Assembly (NCBI RefSeq): GCF_013344475.1 | Contig: NZ_JABUOU010000001.1 | Span: 620,001-684,000 of the forward strand | Source of the DNA: Martelella limonii | GTDB taxonomy: Bacteria > Pseudomonadota > Alphaproteobacteria > Rhizobiales > Rhizobiaceae | DNA: 64,000 nucleotides | Reading direction: 5' to 3' | Part shown: piece after piece, positions 16,361 to 25,800 of the stretch | Numbering within the stretch: the stretch's first letter is position 1 | Layout of the letters: each line of letters starts with the position of its first letter | Position numbers and translations under genes: made by a program | Notes under the pieces: generated by a model | Database searches by the model: none | What the model was told of the DNA's origin: nothing | What the model saw: only the letters and a program-made list of their open reading frames with translations

Positions 16361-17455
16361 ATGGCGAGTAACCGTGGCGCATCGGTTAAGTACGAGAATG
16401 TTCAAAAAAGCTATGATGGCGAAAGCCTTGTCGTCAAACGCCTGAACCTGGATATCCCGCCAGGCGAATTTCTGACGATGCTGGGCCCTTCGGGGTCGGG
16501 AAAGACAACCTGTCTCATGATGCTCGCAGGGTTCGAGCCTGCGACCGGCGGCGAAATTTACCTCAACGAGCGACCGATCAACAACGTGCCCCCGCACAAG
16601 CGCGGCATCGGCATGGTGTTCCAGAACTACGCTCTGTTCCCGCACATGACGGTCGCCGAGAACCTCGCCTTTCCGCTGCAGCTCAGGAAGATGAGCAAGT
16701 CGGAGCAGGAGGAGAAGGTCAAGCGCGCGCTCGACATGGTTCAGCTTGGCCGTTTCGGCAATCGCCGCCCGGCCCAGCTTTCCGGCGGCCAGCAGCAGCG
16801 CGTGGCGGTCGCCCGAGCACTCGTGTTCGATCCGGAACTGGTGCTGATGGATGAGCCGCTCGGCGCGCTCGACAAGCAGCTTCGCGAGCAGATGCAGTAC
16901 GAGATCAAGCACATTCACGACAATCTCGGCGTCACCTTCGTCTACGTCACCCACGACCAGACCGAGGCGCTGACGATGTCGGACAGGGTCGCTGTGTTCA
17001 ATGACGGCATTGTCCAGCAGCTTTCTCCGCCTGACGCGCTCTATGAGCATCCGGGCAATTCGTTCGTCGCCCAGTTCATCGGCGAAAACAACACGCTCCA
17101 TGGCACGGTGACATCGATCGATGGCAATGAATGTACCGTCAAGGTCGAGGATGGCACTACGCTGGTGGCCGAAAAGGTAAATGTCGCCAGCGAAGGCGAC
17201 CGCACCACGCTGTCGCTGCGACCCGAGAGGGTGGAGCTGATCGCGCCCGAAAATGTCGAGAACAAGGTGACCGGCCGTATCGAGGAGCTCATCTATCTCG
17301 GCGACCACATCCGCGTGAGGATGAGCGTGTGCGGCAATGACGAATTCATCGTGAAGGTCAGGAACCGCGGCGAACGTTGGGATCTCGAGGTCGGTCAGAC
17401 GCGGACGGTCGGTTTTGCCGCACGCGACTGCAAGGCGCTCGATTACGCCGCCTGA
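16361..17455 (+). CDS. Polyamine-type ABC importer ATP-binding protein (PotA-like)
   Basis: The 364-residue ATPase has Walker [10 protein letters not shown] near residue 42, Q-loop [10 protein letters not shown], signature [15 protein letters not shown], Walker [13 protein letters not shown] and switch histidine VTHDQ, followed by a C-terminal TOBE-type regulatory domain (LRPERVELI). PotA-type proteins drive import of spermidine/putrescine or related cations. It heads an operon with a binding protein and two permeases in the same direction. ATG 16361 is used; an upstream ATG at 16298 adds a non-conserved 21 residues. The 294 bases upstream (16067-16360) are presumably its promoter region, but no clear promoter was seen. 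Confidence 0.93.
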   Translation: MASNRGASVKYENVQKSYDGESLVVKRLNLDIPPGEFLTMLGPSGSGKTTCLMMLAGFEPATGGEIYLNERPINNVPPHKRGIGMVFQNYALFPHMTVAENLAFPLQLRKMSKSEQEEKVKRALDMVQLGRFGNRRPAQLSGGQQQRVAVARALVFDPELVLMDEPLGALDKQLREQMQYEIKHIHDNLGVTFVYVTHDQTEALTMSDRVAVFNDGIVQQLSPPDALYEHPGNSFVAQFIGENNTLHGTVTSIDGNECTVKVEDGTTLVAEKVNVASEGDRTTLSLRPERVELIAPENVENKVTGRIEELIYLGDHIRVRMSVCGNDEFIVKVRNRGERWDLEVGQTRTVGFAARDCKALDYAA

Positions 17456-17533
17456 CTTTCGATGAGCAGGCCGGCCGCTGCTGTGGCCGGCCGGATAAAC
17501 GCAACCAGTCAAAACGTAAGAAGGGGAACTTCT

Positions 17534-18634
17534 ATGAAACTTCGTACCGTGATTCTGGCCTCCGCCGCGACGGTGGCCATGGGCAATGCGGCACTCGCCG
17601 AGGACCTGACGATCGTCTCCTGGGGCGGCGCCTATTCGGCCTCGCAGGACAAGGCCTATCACCAGCCCTATATGGCTGAAAATCCGGACGTGACGATCAT
17701 CAACGACGAATCCTCCAACGAGGCCGTCGCCAAGCTGCGCGCGATGAACGAGACCGGCAACATCACCTGGGACATCGTCGACGTCGAGGGCCCGGACAGC
17801 CAGCGTCTTTGCGACGAGGGCCTTGCCATGGAAATCGACCTCAACGAATGGACCGCTCCCGCACCTGACGGCGGAACCGCCGTGGCCGACTTCGGCGATG
17901 CCGTGATCAACGACTGCTTCATCCCGCAGATCGTGTTCTCGACCACCTTCGGCTACCGCACCGATGTCGCCGCCTGGAACGGCAAGGAGCCGGAAGATCT
18001 CTGCGCAATCTTCGACACCGATACCTTCCCGGGCAAGCGCGCGCTCGAAAAGCGCCCGAAGAAGAACCTCGAATGGGCGCTGATCTGCGACGGCGTTGCC
18101 AAGGCGGATCTCTATGACGTCCTGTCCACGCCCGAAGGCGTCGACCGCGCGCTCGCCAAGCTCGACACCATCAAGGACGACATCATCTGGTGGTCCGCCG
18201 GCGCCGAAACGCCGCAGCTTCTCGCCGATGGCGAAATCGTGATGGGCTCGACCTATAACGGCCGTCTGTTCAGCGTGATTGCCGAGCAGGATCAGCCGGT
18301 GAAGATGCTGTGGGACTGGCAGGTGTTCGATTATGACGGCTGGGTGATCCCCGCCGGCCTCTCGGACGAGAAGCTTGCGCTGGTGAAGGACTACATCATG
18401 TTCGCCACCGATACCCAGCGCCTCGCCGATCAGGCCAAGTACATCTCGTACGGCCCGGCCCGCGCTTCCTCGCAGCCGCTCGTCGGCGACCACGCCGATC
18501 TCGGCATTCCGATGGCCGAGCATATGCCGACCAACCCGGACAACATGGGCAACTATCTGGTCAACAACATCCTGTGGTGGGCCGACAACCAGGACGACGT
18601 GGAGCAGAAGTTCCAGGCCTGGCTCGCCCAGTAA
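17534..18634 (+). CDS. Extracellular polyamine-type substrate-binding protein
   Basis: A 366-residue periplasmic protein with a signal peptide that ends AALA-ED near residue 21, then LTIVSWGGAYSASQDKAY, the standard start of the PotD/PotF-like binding fold. WWSAGAETPQLLADGE and GSTYNGR lie in the second lobe, and the C-terminus ends in a helix with WLAQ. Family members bind putrescine, spermidine or other small organic cations; the ligand here is not determined. ATG 17534 follows AAGGGGAAC. Confidence 0.93.
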   Translation: MKLRTVILASAATVAMGNAALAEDLTIVSWGGAYSASQDKAYHQPYMAENPDVTIINDESSNEAVAKLRAMNETGNITWDIVDVEGPDSQRLCDEGLAMEIDLNEWTAPAPDGGTAVADFGDAVINDCFIPQIVFSTTFGYRTDVAAWNGKEPEDLCAIFDTDTFPGKRALEKRPKKNLEWALICDGVAKADLYDVLSTPEGVDRALAKLDTIKDDIIWWSAGAETPQLLADGEIVMGSTYNGRLFSVIAEQDQPVKMLWDWQVFDYDGWVIPAGLSDEKLALVKDYIMFATDTQRLADQAKYISYGPARASSQPLVGDHADLGIPMAEHMPTNPDNMGNYLVNNILWWADNQDDVEQKFQAWLAQ

Positions 18635-18691
18635 CGCCGAGAGCGCGCCCGCAAGAGCCGGGCGCATCTCGGGACTGCGGTCCTGAATATT

Positions 18692-18715
18692 CCTGCCCCG
18701 ATGTGTCGGGGCAGG
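18692..18715 (+). promoter_or_regulatory. Perfect hairpin between binding-protein and permease genes
   Basis: CCTGCCCCGA (18692-18701) and TCGGGGCAGG (18706-18715) form an uninterrupted 10-bp stem with a TGTG loop. No T-run follows. In ABC importer operons such hairpins often protect the binding-protein mRNA or reduce read-through into permeases, giving more binding protein than membrane subunits; that role is inferred here. Confidence 0.7.
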
Positions 18716-18797
18716 GAGCCGATTGGGGAAGGCGGCGGCGCGGCCGTTTTCCGCAATCCGCTCCAGACCAAATAAAAAAACAGGGGAACAGAACGGC

Positions 18798-20054
18798 GTG
18801 GCTGAGCAACAAATCCTGACCGGCGAGGGAAAGCCGCTCAAACAGGCGTTGAGGAAGGCGTTGCGGCGCGAGAAGATGCGCTCGCTTTTGCTGATCGCGC
18901 CTCTCCTGGCTTTCGTCCTCGTCGCCTTCATCGCACCGATTGCCGACATGCTGTTCCGCTCGGTCGAAAACAACATCGTCGCCGATACCCTGCCGAAGAC
19001 CACGCTTGCGCTTCGGGACTGGGATGCCTCCACCGGCGATCTGCCGGACGAGGCGACCTTTGTGGCGCTCTATGACGATCTGACCGTGGCTGTCGAAGAA
19101 AAGACCCATACCCGCCTCGGCTCGCGGCTCAACTACGAGCAGGCCGGCATGTCGAGCCTGTTCCGCAAGGCCGGGCGCACGGTGAAGAAGATCGAGCCGG
19201 GCTCGCCCGACATCAAGGGGCAGCTGATCGAATCCGACAGGGATTGGGGCAATCACGATACCTGGACGGTTCTGAAGATGTATTCACCGGCTTATACGCC
19301 GGGTTATTTCCTCAACGCCGTCGACGCCGAAATGGGCCCTGACGGCATCGGCATGAAGCCGGAGAACGAGCGGATCTATCTGTTCCTGTTCGGCCGCACG
19401 CTGATGCTGTCGATGATCATCACCTGTTCGTGCCTGGTGCTCGGCTATCCGATCTCCTACCTTCTGTCGCATCTGCCGCTGGCGCGCGCCAACCTGTTGA
19501 TGGTGCTGGTGCTGCTGCCGTTCTGGACCTCGCTCCTGGTGCGCACATCCGCTTGGAAGGTGCTTCTGCAGACGCAGGGCGTGATCAATGATCTGCTGGT
19601 ATGGGCGGGAATTGTCGACAATGCCAACCGGCTGGTGATGATCAACAATGCCACCGGCACGATCATTGCCATGACCCATATCCTGCTGCCCTTCATGATC
19701 CTGCCGCTCTATTCGGTGATGAAGACGATTTCGCCGACTTACGTGCGGGCCGCCCGCAGCCTTGGCGCAACAAGCTGGACGGCGTTCTGGCGGGTCTACT
19801 TCCCGCAGTCCGTGCCCGGCATCGGCGCCGGCGCGGTGCTCGTCTTCATCCTGTCGATCGGCTACTACATCACGCCGGAACTGGTCGGCGGCACGTCCGG
19901 CATCTTCATCTCGAACCGGATCGCCTATCACATTTCGAGTTCGCTCAACTGGGGGCTTGCAGCCGCGCTCGGCACGCTCCTCCTCGTCGTCGTGATGTTC
20001 ATGTTCGTGCTCTACGACAAGATCGTCGGCATCGACAATGTGAAGCTCGGATAG
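18798..20054 (+). CDS. Polyamine-type ABC importer permease (PotB-like)
   Basis: A 418-residue inner-membrane protein. The first membrane segment is LLLIAPLLAFVLVAFIAPIA, followed by a large periplasmic region of about 150 residues before the remaining five segments; this insertion makes it longer than E. coli PotB. The EAA-like loop that docks on the ATPase reads YVRAARSLGATSW near residue 318. GTG 18798 follows AGGGGAAC and is chosen as start. It is 10 bases upstream of the second permease. Confidence 0.9.
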   Translation: MAEQQILTGEGKPLKQALRKALRREKMRSLLLIAPLLAFVLVAFIAPIADMLFRSVENNIVADTLPKTTLALRDWDASTGDLPDEATFVALYDDLTVAVEEKTHTRLGSRLNYEQAGMSSLFRKAGRTVKKIEPGSPDIKGQLIESDRDWGNHDTWTVLKMYSPAYTPGYFLNAVDAEMGPDGIGMKPENERIYLFLFGRTLMLSMIITCSCLVLGYPISYLLSHLPLARANLLMVLVLLPFWTSLLVRTSAWKVLLQTQGVINDLLVWAGIVDNANRLVMINNATGTIIAMTHILLPFMILPLYSVMKTISPTYVRAARSLGATSWTAFWRVYFPQSVPGIGAGAVLVFILSIGYYITPELVGGTSGIFISNRIAYHISSSLNWGLAAALGTLLLVVVMFMFVLYDKIVGIDNVKLG

Positions 20055-20064
20055 GAGAGGGACC

Positions 20065-20916
20065 ATGGCCATTCACCCCTATGATTCGCCGCTCGAGAAG
20101 ATCTGGCACTATGTGTTCCTGGTCATTTGCGGCCTGATCTTCTTTTTCCTGATCTTCCCGATCATCGTGATCATTCCGCTCAGCTTCAACGCGGAGGATT
20201 TCTTCACCTTCACGCCGAAGATGCTGGCGCTCGATCCGTCGGGTTACTCGTTCAAGCACTATCAGGATTTCTTCACCAATCCCGACTGGCAGCAGGCGCT
20301 TTGGAACTCGGTGATCATCGCGCCCATGGCGACGCTGCTTGCGACCGGCTTCGGAACGCTGGCGGCGATCGGCCTTGCGCGCAGCCACGTGCCGTTCCGC
20401 GGCGCGATCATGGCGATCCTGATTTCCCCGATGATCGTTCCGCTGATCATTTCCGCGGCGGGCATGTATTTCTTCTATTCCCGCGTTGGCCTTCAGGGCA
20501 CCTATTGGGGCGTGGTGCTCGCCCATGCCGTGCTTGGCACCCCGTTCGTGATCATCACCGTGACCGCAACCATGGTCGGCTTCGACCGTTCGCTGGAGCG
20601 GGCGGCAGCAAGCCTCGGCGCTAATCCGGTCACGACCTTTTTCAAGGTCCAGATGCCGCTGATCCTGCCGGGCGTGATTTCCGGCGCGCTGTTTGCCTTC
20701 ATCACATCATTCGACGAAGTGGTGGTCGTTCTGTTCCTGGGCTCGGCCTCGCAGAAGACGCTGCCCTGGCAGATGTTCACGGGCCTGCGCGAACAGATAT
20801 CGCCGACCATCCTGGCCGTCGCCTCGATCCTGGTCACTTTGTCGGTCATCCTGCTGACATTCCTGGAAGTGATGCGCCGGCGGTCGGAACGGCAGCGCGG
20901 TCTTTCGCCGGGCTGA
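20065..20916 (+). CDS. Polyamine-type ABC importer permease (PotC-like)
   Basis: A 283-residue inner-membrane protein with six predicted membrane segments, beginning with YVFLVICGLIFFFLIFPIIV. The EAA loop, SLERAAASLGANPVTTF, lies near residue 177. The C-terminus is basic (RRRSERQRG). It completes the four-gene importer operon with the ATPase, binding protein and PotB-like permease. GGAGAGGGACC precedes ATG 20065. Confidence 0.92.
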   Translation: MAIHPYDSPLEKIWHYVFLVICGLIFFFLIFPIIVIIPLSFNAEDFFTFTPKMLALDPSGYSFKHYQDFFTNPDWQQALWNSVIIAPMATLLATGFGTLAAIGLARSHVPFRGAIMAILISPMIVPLIISAAGMYFFYSRVGLQGTYWGVVLAHAVLGTPFVIITVTATMVGFDRSLERAAASLGANPVTTFFKVQMPLILPGVISGALFAFITSFDEVVVVLFLGSASQKTLPWQMFTGLREQISPTILAVASILVTLSVILLTFLEVMRRRSERQRGLSPG

Positions 20917-20980
20917 TCGATCCAGAAGGGCGTGCGGGACGTAGTGCTGTGCATAAGCACACGCATGATCGGAGAGGGCA

Positions 20981-21787
20981 TTGTCCATCACACTTCTGGT
21001 TCTGGTTTTCATCTTCATCTGCGCAGGGATGACCGGCGCATGGGCCGTTCAGCGCATGACCGGCAACAGCGGCTGGATCGATGCGATCTGGTCTGCGCTT
21101 ACCGGGCTTGCGGGTCTTGCCGTGATCGTGTTCTCCGAAGGAGGGGATCCGGCGCGCAAATGGCTCGCAGGCGTTCTGGTGGGCCTCTGGGCTGCCCGTC
21201 TTGCCGGTCACATCTTCAGCCGCAGCACCAAGATCAAGGATGATCCCCGCTATGCGAAGCTGATGGAGGAATGGGGCGAAAACGCAAGCTTCCGGCTCTG
21301 GTGGTTCCTGATGATCCAGGCCTTTGCCACCTTCGTGCTGACCCTGTCGATCTACGCCGCCATTCTCAACCCTGCGCCCTTTGCCGGCGTGCTGGATTGG
21401 GTGGCGCTCGCCATCGCCATCATCGCAATTGCCGGTGAGGGCACGGCGGACTGGCAGCTCACCAGGTTCAAGCGTGAAAAACCGGAAGGCAAGAAGGTCT
21501 GCGATATCGGCCTCTGGGGCTATTCCCGCCATCCCAACTACTTCTTCGAGTGGCTCTGGTGGTGCGCCTGGCCCTGCATGGCGCTTGCCGGGTTTGAGGC
21601 CATCCTTCCTGTCCTCGTCTCGCTGCTCGCGCCGATCATGATGTACTGGCTGCTGAACCATGTCTCCGGCATTCCGTTCCTCGAGAAACACATGGAAGAA
21701 AGCCGCGGCGATGCGTTTCGCGCCTACAAGGCGCGGGTAAATGCCTTCTTTCCCGGCCCGCCGAAGTCCGGCCATGGCGAATCGTAA
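20981..21787 (+). CDS. DUF1295 membrane protein (steroid 5-alpha-reductase-like)
   Basis: A 268-residue multi-pass membrane protein. The C-terminal half has the DUF1295 signature: DIGLWGYSRHPNYFFEWLWW near residue 169 and an end region SRGDAFRAYKARVNAFFP, related to steroid 5-alpha-reductases and isoprenylcysteine methyltransferases. Such proteins act on lipid substrates at the membrane. It starts at TTG 20981 behind GGAGAGGG. Its convergent neighbour is a fatty-acid methyltransferase, and similar proteins accompany such enzymes in other alphaproteobacterial lipid-modifying clusters. It overlaps the next gene by 14 bases. Confidence 0.85.
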   Translation: MSITLLVLVFIFICAGMTGAWAVQRMTGNSGWIDAIWSALTGLAGLAVIVFSEGGDPARKWLAGVLVGLWAARLAGHIFSRSTKIKDDPRYAKLMEEWGENASFRLWWFLMIQAFATFVLTLSIYAAILNPAPFAGVLDWVALAIAIIAIAGEGTADWQLTRFKREKPEGKKVCDIGLWGYSRHPNYFFEWLWWCAWPCMALAGFEAILPVLVSLLAPIMMYWLLNHVSGIPFLEKHMEESRGDAFRAYKARVNAFFPGPPKSGHGES

Positions 21788-22328
21788 CCAGAGCCCGCGC
21801 GCCGGTGACGGCGCGCATCCGGCTCCGGACGCGCTTGCCAGCGCGGCTGGTGCCGTCGGGCTGGTCATCGCCCTCAACAAGCCAGTCTATCCGCTCTATG
21901 TCTGGTTCGTGGCCGAAAGCGCGCTTCATGCCTCGCTGCTCGCAGCCCTCACGATGCCGCTTTATCTCGCGGTCTGGTTTCTCGCAAGAAAGGGCTGGAG
22001 CCTTACAGCGCGCATGGGCGTCGTGCTCGTCGGCACGGCTGATACCGTGATGATTGCGTTTCTGATGGGCCAGGACAGCGGCACGCTCGCCTTTCTGTTT
22101 GCCTGTATCATGCTCGGCGGACAGGCATTCTATGCCTCGGAGCGCTGGCTTTCCCGCACACTGATCGCGCTTCCGTTCGTAGCGCTGGCGCTGCTTTATG
22201 GCAGGATCGGCGCGCCATTCGTGTCCATCCAGCAAGAGGACATGGAAGGGCTTCGCTACCTCAACATCACGGGCGCCGCGGGCCTTGCGGCCTTCATTGC
22301 CCTTCGCTTTCCGCGCAGAGAGGCCTGA
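21774..22328 (+). CDS. Hypothetical membrane protein
   Basis: A 184-residue protein with about five hydrophobic segments (for example LAALTMPLYLAVWFLA and MGVVLVGTADTVMIAFLMG). No family was recognised. It overlaps the end of the DUF1295 gene by 14 bases, indicating co-translation, and its stop lies 4 bases from the convergent methyltransferase gene. A link to lipid modification is suggested by context only. Confidence 0.7.
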   Translation: MANRNQSPRAGDGAHPAPDALASAAGAVGLVIALNKPVYPLYVWFVAESALHASLLAALTMPLYLAVWFLARKGWSLTARMGVVLVGTADTVMIAFLMGQDSGTLAFLFACIMLGGQAFYASERWLSRTLIALPFVALALLYGRIGAPFVSIQQEDMEGLRYLNITGAAGLAAFIALRFPRREA

Positions 22329-22332
22329 CCGG

Positions 22333-23547
22333 TCAAACGGCAGGCTTCTGCAGGTGGAACTGGGCGACGTCGATCCGCCCGGCATCGAAGCCGGTCGCGC
22401 AATAGTTCAGATAATAGCGCCACATCCGGCGGAAACGCTCATCGAAGCCGAGCGGCGCGATCGCGTCCCATTCGGCGAGAAAACGGGCCTCCCACTCCAG
22501 AAGCGTGCGGGCATAGTCCTTGCCGAAGGAAAACAGGTCCTTCACTTTCAGTCCCGCGCCGCTTGCCCCCTTTCTGAAACTCTCGATCGACGGCAGCATG
22601 CCGCCGGGAAAGATGAAAGCCTGGATGAAATCGGGGTTGCGGCGATAATCGTCAAGGCGGTGGTCCTCGATCGCGATCGACTGGATCACGGCTGTTCCGC
22701 CGGGCGCCAGCCTTTCGTTGACGGTCTTGAAGAACACGGGCCAGTTTTCTTCGCCCACGGCTTCGAACATCTCGATCGAGACAATCTTGTCGAATGTCCC
22801 GGTGCAGTCGCGGTAATCTTCCAGGCGGATATCCGCTCGGTCTGAAAGTCCTGCAGAAGCAAGACGTTCTCGGGCGTACTTCGCCTGTTCCTTTGAGAGC
22901 GTGAGACCGGTGACGTGGCATCCGGTACGCGCTGCTGCATGTTCTGCAAACCCGCCCCAGCCGCATCCGATCTCGAGCACGCGATCTTCCGGGCCGATCT
23001 GTAGTCGCGCGATGATACGGTCATACTTCGCCGTCTGGGCTTCGGAAAGAGACCGGTCGCGCCCCTCGTAGAGCGCGCTGGAATAGGTCATCGTCTCGTC
23101 GAGCCAGAGTTTGTAGAAGGCATTTCCGAGATCATAGTGAAAGGCAATGTTGCGCCGGCTGCCGCTGCGGCTGTTGCGGCGCAGGGAGTGGCGGATGAGG
23201 CTCAAGCGTCGGAACAGGAAGGACGATGCCATCGCGCGCGAAAGCTCCGCCTCGTTGGCGGCGGCAAGGTCGAGCACGGCGGCAAGATCGGGCGTATCCC
23301 AGTCGCCGGCGATATAGGCGCGTGCAAATCCGAGGTCGCCATCTTTCATCAGTTCAATGAGCGGACGCGCATTGTTGAGGGTTATGGCTGCATCAGGGCC
23401 GGGCCGCTCTCCGCGTACGTGGTAGCTGCGTCCATCGGCAAAGGTCAGCCTCAACGATCCCGCGGTAATCCGTCCGGCCATCCTGGCAATCATCCGCTGC
23501 CAGAAATTGAGCCGTCCGTGATTTTGTCGCTCAGGCTTTCCGCTCAT
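22333..23547 (-). CDS. Cyclopropane-fatty-acyl-phospholipid synthase family methyltransferase
   Basis: A 404-residue SAM-dependent enzyme. Residues about 130-160 contain NIAFHYDLGNAFYKLWLDE and MTYSSALY, the SAM-binding motif is VLEIGCGWGGFAEHAA near 190, and the C-terminal region has FIFPGGMLPS. This matches the CFA synthase family, which methylates or cyclopropanates unsaturated acyl chains of membrane phospholipids. I use ATG 23547, preceded by GAGGAA, which overlaps the DUF1365 gene by 17 bases. The oxidoreductase-DUF1365-methyltransferase order recurs in many proteobacteria and in the RpoE/ChrR-linked lipid genes of Rhodobacter. Confidence 0.93.
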   Translation of the reverse strand: MSGKPERQNHGRLNFWQRMIARMAGRITAGSLRLTFADGRSYHVRGERPGPDAAITLNNARPLIELMKDGDLGFARAYIAGDWDTPDLAAVLDLAAANEAELSRAMASSFLFRRLSLIRHSLRRNSRSGSRRNIAFHYDLGNAFYKLWLDETMTYSSALYEGRDRSLSEAQTAKYDRIIARLQIGPEDRVLEIGCGWGGFAEHAAARTGCHVTGLTLSKEQAKYARERLASAGLSDRADIRLEDYRDCTGTFDKIVSIEMFEAVGEENWPVFFKTVNERLAPGGTAVIQSIAIEDHRLDDYRRNPDFIQAFIFPGGMLPSIESFRKGASGAGLKVKDLFSFGKDYARTLLEWEARFLAEWDAIAPLGFDERFRRMWRYYLNYCATGFDAGRIDVAQFHLQKPAV

Positions 23548-24328
23548 GAAATTCCTCATCTGTAATCGCACCGCCCGCCACAGCGCTTTGAACGCGCGCC
23601 GGTGAGGAATGATGTCTGAAAACCGGTACCCGTTTCAAGACCAGTTTCAATGCTTCGTAGTGGATCCCGGCAATGATTTTTACCGTCATCAAGGGGTAGC
23701 GCAAGAACATCCGCCACAAGGCGCGGTCGCTGAGCGCACTGCGCTCGCCTTCAAAGGCGGCATAAAGCAGCGGGCCCTCGGCATCTGTCTCGTTGATCGC
23801 GATCTTCACGCTTTCGCCGGGTGGTGCGATGGTGAAGTGATAGCGGCAATCCATCGGCATGAAAGGCGATACATAGAGCTGCTTTTCAGCCGTCTGACGC
23901 ACCGGCCGCTTGTCGTCGTTCACCGGGATAATGTAGGTGAAGCGCTCCTTGAAGGTGTTGCAGACCTCGTAGAGGATGGCGGTGAGTGCGTCATCCTCAT
24001 CATAGCAGAAATAGACGGTCAGCGGGTTGAAGACGTAACCGAGAATGCGCGGATAGCACAGCATCTGGATCCGCGTCGCGGACCTTCCTGCCTTTTTGAG
24101 CTCTTCGAGCGCCCATGTCTTCAGATTGCCGCCTTCAAGGTGCCCGTGGTCGCGATCATGAACGCTGAAGAGTGCAAAGCCGTTGTGCGCAAAGAGTTTC
24201 AGCTTGATATCCTGAAGCTCGTCCAGATCAACCAGCAGGCAGAACACGCGGTAGTTCAGTGCATGTTTCTTCGGCCGGTGGCGCTGGTGGAAGACTGCGC
24301 CGGTGTAGATCGACGAACGCAGCGTCAT
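23531..24328 (-). CDS. DUF1365 domain protein
   Basis: A 265-residue protein with the DUF1365 hallmarks: SIYTGAVFHQRHRPKKHALN near the start, MLCYPRILGYVFNPLTVYFC near residue 95, KERFTYIIP, and KQLYVSPFMPMDCRYHF. The biochemical activity of DUF1365 is not firmly established, but it nearly always accompanies an FAD-dependent amine-oxidase-like protein and a CFA synthase-like methyltransferase, as here. ATG 24328 overlaps the oxidoreductase stop (ATGA), so the three genes form one operon on the minus strand. Confidence 0.92.
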   Translation of the reverse strand: MTLRSSIYTGAVFHQRHRPKKHALNYRVFCLLVDLDELQDIKLKLFAHNGFALFSVHDRDHGHLEGGNLKTWALEELKKAGRSATRIQMLCYPRILGYVFNPLTVYFCYDEDDALTAILYEVCNTFKERFTYIIPVNDDKRPVRQTAEKQLYVSPFMPMDCRYHFTIAPPGESVKIAINETDAEGPLLYAAFEGERSALSDRALWRMFLRYPLMTVKIIAGIHYEALKLVLKRVPVFRHHSSPARVQSAVAGGAITDEEFHERKA

Positions 24329-25680
24329 TCGGCCGCCAGAGGTTCTGCAGGCGCCAGGAAGATGCGGCCGGATTCGTTTTCCACCTGCCATGGGCGGCGG
24401 ATGCCGGATATCGCCTCCGCAGCGGCAAGTCCCGACTGCAGGCCATCCTCGTGGAAGCCGCTGCCAAAATGCGCGCCGGCATACCAGACATTGCCTTCAC
24501 CCTGGATACGCCAGAGATTGCGCTGAGCCTCGATCGCGGCGCGATCAAACAGCGGATGTGCATAGGTATAGCGGGCGTGCACGTTCTGCGGCTCTTCGGC
24601 CGGGTTGAGCGTCACGAACATCGGGAACCGCTCGTCTATCGCCTGCAGCCGGTTCATCCAGTAGGTGACGCAGAGGCTGGTATTGCCACCGGCGCGCCGT
24701 TCCAGATAATTCCAGCTCGACCAGACCTTGCGGTGCGCAGGCATCATGCGCTCATCGCTGTGCAGATAGGCCTCGTTGATGGTGTAGCGGAAGGCGGAGA
24801 GGATTTCCTGTTCCTGAGAGCCGGCATCGCCGAGAAGTTTCAGCGCCTGGTCGCCATGGGTCGCAACAACGACGGAATCGAAATGTTCTTCGGCGCCGTT
24901 TATCATCAGACGCACGCCATCGGCGTCGCGCAGGATACGGTCGACCGGCGCATTGAGCCGAACGGGACCGCTGATCTGTTCCAGCATGCGGGTTACATAG
25001 GACCGGCTGCCACCGGTTACCGTGCGCCACTGCGGCCGGTCCACCAGCGTCAGCAGGCCGTGGCTTTCGAAAAACCGGGTGAAGGCGGCGAGCGGATAGC
25101 CGCGCATCTGTTCCGGCGTCGTCGACCAGATCGCGGCGCCCATGGGCAGGATATGATCCTCGACGAAGCGTCTCGAATAGCCGCGCGCATCAAGATAATC
25201 GCCAAGCGTCAGAGAGTCTGCGTGTTCGGATTTCGCAAGGGCAGGCGCATGCCTGTAGAAGCGGAAAATGTCGAACAGCATGCGCCAGAAGCTGAAGCGC
25301 AGCATGTTCGATTTCTGCGCCAGAAGGGTTGCGATGTTGCTGCCGCCATATTCGAAGGCGCCATTGTCGAGCGAAGCCGAAAACGACATTTCCGATTCCT
25401 GGGTCTCGACCCCGAGATAGGAGAACAGTGCCGTGAGGTTCGGATAATTGCGTTCATTGTAGACGATGAACCCGGTATCGACCGGGATCGTCTCGCCGCC
25501 GATCGTCACGTCGGCCGTGTTGGAGTGACCGCCAGCGCGCCCGTCAGCCTCGAACAGGGTCACATGGCATGTCCGGCTCAAAAGCCAGGCCGCGGAGAGA
25601 CCGGATATGCCCGAGCCGATCACGGCAACCTTTCGATCTGCTCGGATCTTTCTGTAAGCGTTTTCGCTGGGCTTGTGCAT
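24325..25680 (-). CDS. FAD-dependent flavin amine oxidase-like oxidoreductase
   Basis: A 451-residue enzyme with an N-terminal dinucleotide-binding motif VAVIGSGISGLSAAWLLSR, then FEADGRAGGHSNT and PVDTGFIVYNERNYPN. The C-terminal FAD contact is WYAGAHFGSGFHEDGLQSGL. Homologues beside DUF1365 and CFA synthase genes are thought to oxidise or desaturate phospholipid acyl chains. It is the first gene of a minus-strand lipid operon and diverges from the ECF sigma factor gene across a 120-base region that must hold both promoters. Confidence 0.92.
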   Translation of the reverse strand: MHKPSENAYRKIRADRKVAVIGSGISGLSAAWLLSRTCHVTLFEADGRAGGHSNTADVTIGGETIPVDTGFIVYNERNYPNLTALFSYLGVETQESEMSFSASLDNGAFEYGGSNIATLLAQKSNMLRFSFWRMLFDIFRFYRHAPALAKSEHADSLTLGDYLDARGYSRRFVEDHILPMGAAIWSTTPEQMRGYPLAAFTRFFESHGLLTLVDRPQWRTVTGGSRSYVTRMLEQISGPVRLNAPVDRILRDADGVRLMINGAEEHFDSVVVATHGDQALKLLGDAGSQEQEILSAFRYTINEAYLHSDERMMPAHRKVWSSWNYLERRAGGNTSLCVTYWMNRLQAIDERFPMFVTLNPAEEPQNVHARYTYAHPLFDRAAIEAQRNLWRIQGEGNVWYAGAHFGSGFHEDGLQSGLAAAEAISGIRRPWQVENESGRIFLAPAEPLAAE

Positions 25681-25800
25681 CGTGTTTTCCGCCTGTTTCG
25701 TTTAGCCTGAATTACGGGACAAATCGTTCGATGGATTGAAAAGCTCTGAAATTTATTCAAACCTGCAATCCGGGCGGAGTGTCGCGTCGTAGTGTGCGGT

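Noticed and set aside
16313-19033. A 906-codon open frame on the minus strand opposite the polyamine transporter genes
   Set aside because: It lies antisense to well-supported ABC transporter genes, has low-complexity His/Arg/Asp-rich sequence and no family motifs; long antisense frames are common in high-GC codon-biased DNA.
25681-25800. ECF-type promoter for the divergent sigma factor and lipid operons
   Set aside because: I looked for a TGATCC-like -35 with a suitable -10 and found no convincing match on either strand, so no promoter is listed.
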